Shown: positions 61,768-64,000 of the stretch, in pieces
Numbering within the stretch: the stretch's first letter is position 1
How the letters are laid out: every line of letters starts with the position of its first letter
Source of the DNA: Catalinimonas alkaloidigena
Lineage (GTDB): Bacteria > Bacteroidota > Bacteroidia > Cytophagales > Cyclobacteriaceae
Length of the DNA stretch: 64,000 bases
Direction of reading: 5' to 3'
Assembly: GCF_029504655.1 (NCBI RefSeq)
Contig: NZ_JAQFIL010000001.1
Location: 3,105,001-3,169,000, forward strand
Translations under genes and position numbers: made by a program
The notes under the pieces: generated by a model
What the model was told of the DNA's origin: nothing
Seen by the model: the letters and a program-made list of their open reading frames with translations, nothing else
The model's database searches: none

Positions 61768-64000
61768 TTAGTTATCTCTCAATGACTTAACCGGATTTGC
61801 AGTAGCTGCTTTCAATGTATGAAAACCTACTGCCAGGATGGTTATTAAAGCAGTAAGTAAAACTGAGACGATGAATGTAAATACTTTGATATCCGTCTGA
61901 TAAGCAAAGTCACTTAGCCAATCTCGCATCAAAAAGAATGCGAGTGGAAAAGCAATGATTACCGCAATCCCTATTAATATCGCGAAATCTTTGTATATGA
62001 GCAGGATAATATGTTGTACGGTGGCTCCAATCACCTTCCGAATTCCAATTTCCTTATCTCTTTGTTGTGTAGTGTAAGCAGCAAGCCCTAACAAACCTAA
62101 ACAGGCAATAATGACGGTCAATGCTGAAAATAAAGTAAAGATCTGCCCTCTTTTGATATCAGCCTGGTATTGCTCATCAAAATCTTCCTCAAGAAAAGAA
62201 TACTGAAGAGGTTTGCCAGGATTTAACTCAGCCCAGTTTTCTTCTAAAGCTTCTATGCCCGCACTCAGGTTATCTCCTTTTAGCTTTACATGAAGTTGAA
62301 AGTTACTTTCTCTGAAAAATATTGCAAGAGGCTCAATTGTGTTATAAAAGGATTGTTGATGATAATCTTTTACCACACCCACTACGGTATATACCGGATC
62401 AGGAAGAGAATCGCTACTGTTTGGCAGCGTAAATGTTTTTCCGAGAGGCTTTTCCCATGCCATGCGAGCCACCATTGCCTCATTCACCAGGGCTGCAGCA
62501 GTATCTGTTGCGAATTTCCTGTCAAAATTTCTACCATCTACAATTTCAAACCCCAGGACATTCACAAAATCGTAATCTGCAAAAAAGACATCTATGCCCT
62601 TTTCTTCATCACCCTGCTTCTCAGTCTCAACATTCATGATATTTTTTGAAATCCCTTCACCGGGTTTACTATTGGATGATGCTACATCGATCACCTGTGG
62701 ATTGTCCAGCAATCTGTTTCTCAATACTTCATAATTGTTTCTGAGTTCTTCTTCCGGCATCTTTACAGATACGACATGCTCTTTATCAAACCCCAGGTCT
62801 TTACTTCTGATAAATTGAAGTTGATCATAAACTACCAGCGTACTGATCACCATTGTGATAGAAATAGCGAACTGGGCAACTACCAGCACTTTTCTGAGAC
62901 CGGCATTACTTCTTCCGCTGCTTTTCTGGCCTTTTAATACTTCAGCAGGTTCAAAACCTGAAAGATAAAAGGCTGGGTAGCTTCCGCCTGCTGCCCCAAC
63001 TATAAGGATAATGGCTAAGAGGCTGAGCATGACTTTGGGTTGGAGTAAATAAGAAAATAAAATTTCCTTGCCCGATATATAATTAAAGCTGGGCAATAAG
63101 ATAGCAATCAGTACCAGGCTAATAATCAGTGCGATGACAGTTATAACAATGGACTCAGTAAGAAATTGTCTTATGAGTTGCCAGCGAGATGAGCCCGAGG
63201 TTTTTCTGATACCTACTTCTTTGGCACGACGGGCAGCTCTGGCAGTGGCCAGATTCATGTAATTGATGCTGGCGATAAGAATCATAAAAAAGGCAACCGA
63301 GGCGAAGATATATATGTAGGAGATATCTCCTCCTCCTGACTCCCCTGCCAGATTGGAGTATAAATGTATACTTTCCAGAGGTTGAAGTTCGTACTCCATC
63401 GTCACCCCAAAATCTTCAAATATAGGCCTCAGATGCGTTGTATAAATCTGCTCACTAAAATTTACTTCAAAAGACTTATCATCAGCATTTTTGTTGAGCA
63501 GCACATAGGTAGGTACGCCCCAACTCCCCCAGGAACCTATTTCATTGGGTAGTGTGGTACGTGAAATTAAAGCATCAAATTCAAGATGGGAGTTATAGGG
63601 TAAATCTTCTATAACCCCCGTAATTTCATATGTCTTGTCTCTGTTTTGTAAGCTTTGACCGATAGGGTCTTCATCGTCAAAGTATTTTTCAGCAGCAGAG
63701 GCGGTTAATACCAATGCATTGGGTTGCACTAATGCCGTAGATGCATTTCCGCTGATAAAATCAAATGTAAATACGTCAAACACTGACGAATCCGTATAAT
63801 AGAAACTTTCCTCATAAAACCTTCTGTCTTTTTCAGGATTAACAAAAAGCTCACGGCCTGTCCTGATAAATCTAACCGCCCTGCTCACCTCACTGTATTT
63901 TTCTTCTAGTTCCTGAGCGAGAGGTATTTGGGCATTCGGCCAGCTAAAAGCATTGTCAGGTTCCTGGAAATGGGTTACTACACGATAGATTCGCCCCTTT
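61768..64000 (-). CDS. FtsX/MacB-type ABC transporter permease, 5' end beyond window
   Basis: The reading frame is open to the window edge; the GTG at 63888 is internal, since the upstream codons continue the MacB_PCD domain (RIYRVVTHFQEPDNAF, PLAQELEEKYSEVSRAVRF). At least 743 residues. It has two FtsX cores (preceded by AKEVGIRKTSGSSRWQLI and DKEIGIRKVIGATVQHIILL) with a periplasmic domain between, so it is a paralogue of the neighbouring permease. The N-terminal anchor lies outside the window. The two permeases are tandem, same strand. Confidence 0.88.
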   Translation of the reverse strand, partial: KGRIYRVVTHFQEPDNAFSWPNAQIPLAQELEEKYSEVSRAVRFIRTGRELFVNPEKDRRFYEESFYYTDSSVFDVFTFDFISGNASTALVQPNALVLTASAAEKYFDDEDPIGQSLQNRDKTYEITGVIEDLPYNSHLEFDALISRTTLPNEIGSWGSWGVPTYVLLNKNADDKSFEVNFSEQIYTTHLRPIFEDFGVTMEYELQPLESIHLYSNLAGESGGGDISYIYIFASVAFFMILIASINYMNLATARAARRAKEVGIRKTSGSSRWQLIRQFLTESIVITVIALIISLVLIAILLPSFNYISGKEILFSYLLQPKVMLSLLAIILIVGAAGGSYPAFYLSGFEPAEVLKGQKSSGRSNAGLRKVLVVAQFAISITMVISTLVVYDQLQFIRSKDLGFDKEHVVSVKMPEEELRNNYEVLRNRLLDNPQVIDVASSNSKPGEGISKNIMNVETEKQGDEEKGIDVFFADYDFVNVLGFEIVDGRNFDRKFATDTAAALVNEAMVARMAWEKPLGKTFTLPNSSDSLPDPVYTVVGVVKDYHQQSFYNTIEPLAIFFRESNFQLHVKLKGDNLSAGIEALEENWAELNPGKPLQYSFLEEDFDEQYQADIKRGQIFTLFSALTVIIACLGLLGLAAYTTQQRDKEIGIRKVIGATVQHIILLIYKDFAILIGIAVIIAFPLAFFLMRDWLSDFAYQTDIKVFTFIVSVLLTALITILAVGFHTLKAATANPVKSLRDN

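Overview
The window looks like a chromosomal segment of a free-living, probably aerobic Bacteroidota, most likely of the Cytophagales type. The clues are a gliding lipoprotein GldH next to RicT, a GWxTD protein, a Rieske-fold-like lipoprotein, a three-gene PpiC/SurA chaperone operon followed by MoxR, an Lnb_N (DUF4105) protein, two large FtsX/MacB-type permeases, and promoter-like sequences of the Bacteroidota type (TAnnTTTG at -7). Base composition is moderate-to-low GC, except for two GC-rich islands described below. I saw no rRNA, tRNA, CRISPR array, transposase or prophage. About 48 protein genes are supported, including one 57-residue membrane protein (35852-36025).

Layout. 1-9.5 kb: end of a GWxTD protein, rlmB, a degenerate mannose-1-phosphate guanylyltransferase homologue, recQ, purD, ricT, gldH and an unknown gene. 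9.8-30.2 kb: catabolic and accessory genes. These are a large catalase, two DUF1080 proteins, a giant DUF6807/dehydrogenase/HEAT/cytochrome c fusion, an Xre-RES toxin-antitoxin pair, arylamine N-acetyltransferase, a BNR-repeat lipoprotein, a GlcG-like protein, an Lnb_N membrane protein, a second dehydrogenase/HEAT/cytochrome c lipoprotein and a fused 5-oxoprolinase-type hydantoinase. 30.2-36.4 kb: an unknown gene, umuDC (the UmuD lacks its nucleophilic serine), and a fusion of an alpha-oxoamine synthase with a GNAT/FemAB-like domain preceded by a small unknown ORF. 36.6-53.5 kb: mostly housekeeping (ftsK, lolA-like, pyrF, a DUF2520 protein, pheS, moxR, three PpiC-type chaperones, lysS, ispF, mnmD, a Tat-exported Gfo/Idh/MocA oxidoreductase). 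53.5-64 kb: a YihY/BrkB membrane protein, a tightly overlapping four-gene cluster of exported proteins ending in a three-module leucine-rich-repeat protein, and two ABC permeases, the last running off the window.

How genes work together. The DUF1080, DUF6807, BNR and dehydrogenase/cytochrome c proteins fit extracytoplasmic sugar or glycoside oxidation linked to electron transfer, though substrates cannot be read from sequence. LolA-like, the PpiC trio and MoxR serve envelope biogenesis. UmuD and UmuC form a translesion polymerase operon.

The most interesting points are two apparent pseudo-enzymes (ManC-like with every active-site motif changed; UmuD with Ser to Lys at exactly the right spacing), a structured 77%-GC repeat-like element with terminal inverted repeats between lysS and ispF, the oxoamine synthase-GNAT fusion, the overlapping LRR cluster, direct-repeat operators at the Xre-RES module, and a 1.4-kb GC-rich block inside one gene. 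Function calls rest on reading motifs by eye; no database search was run.
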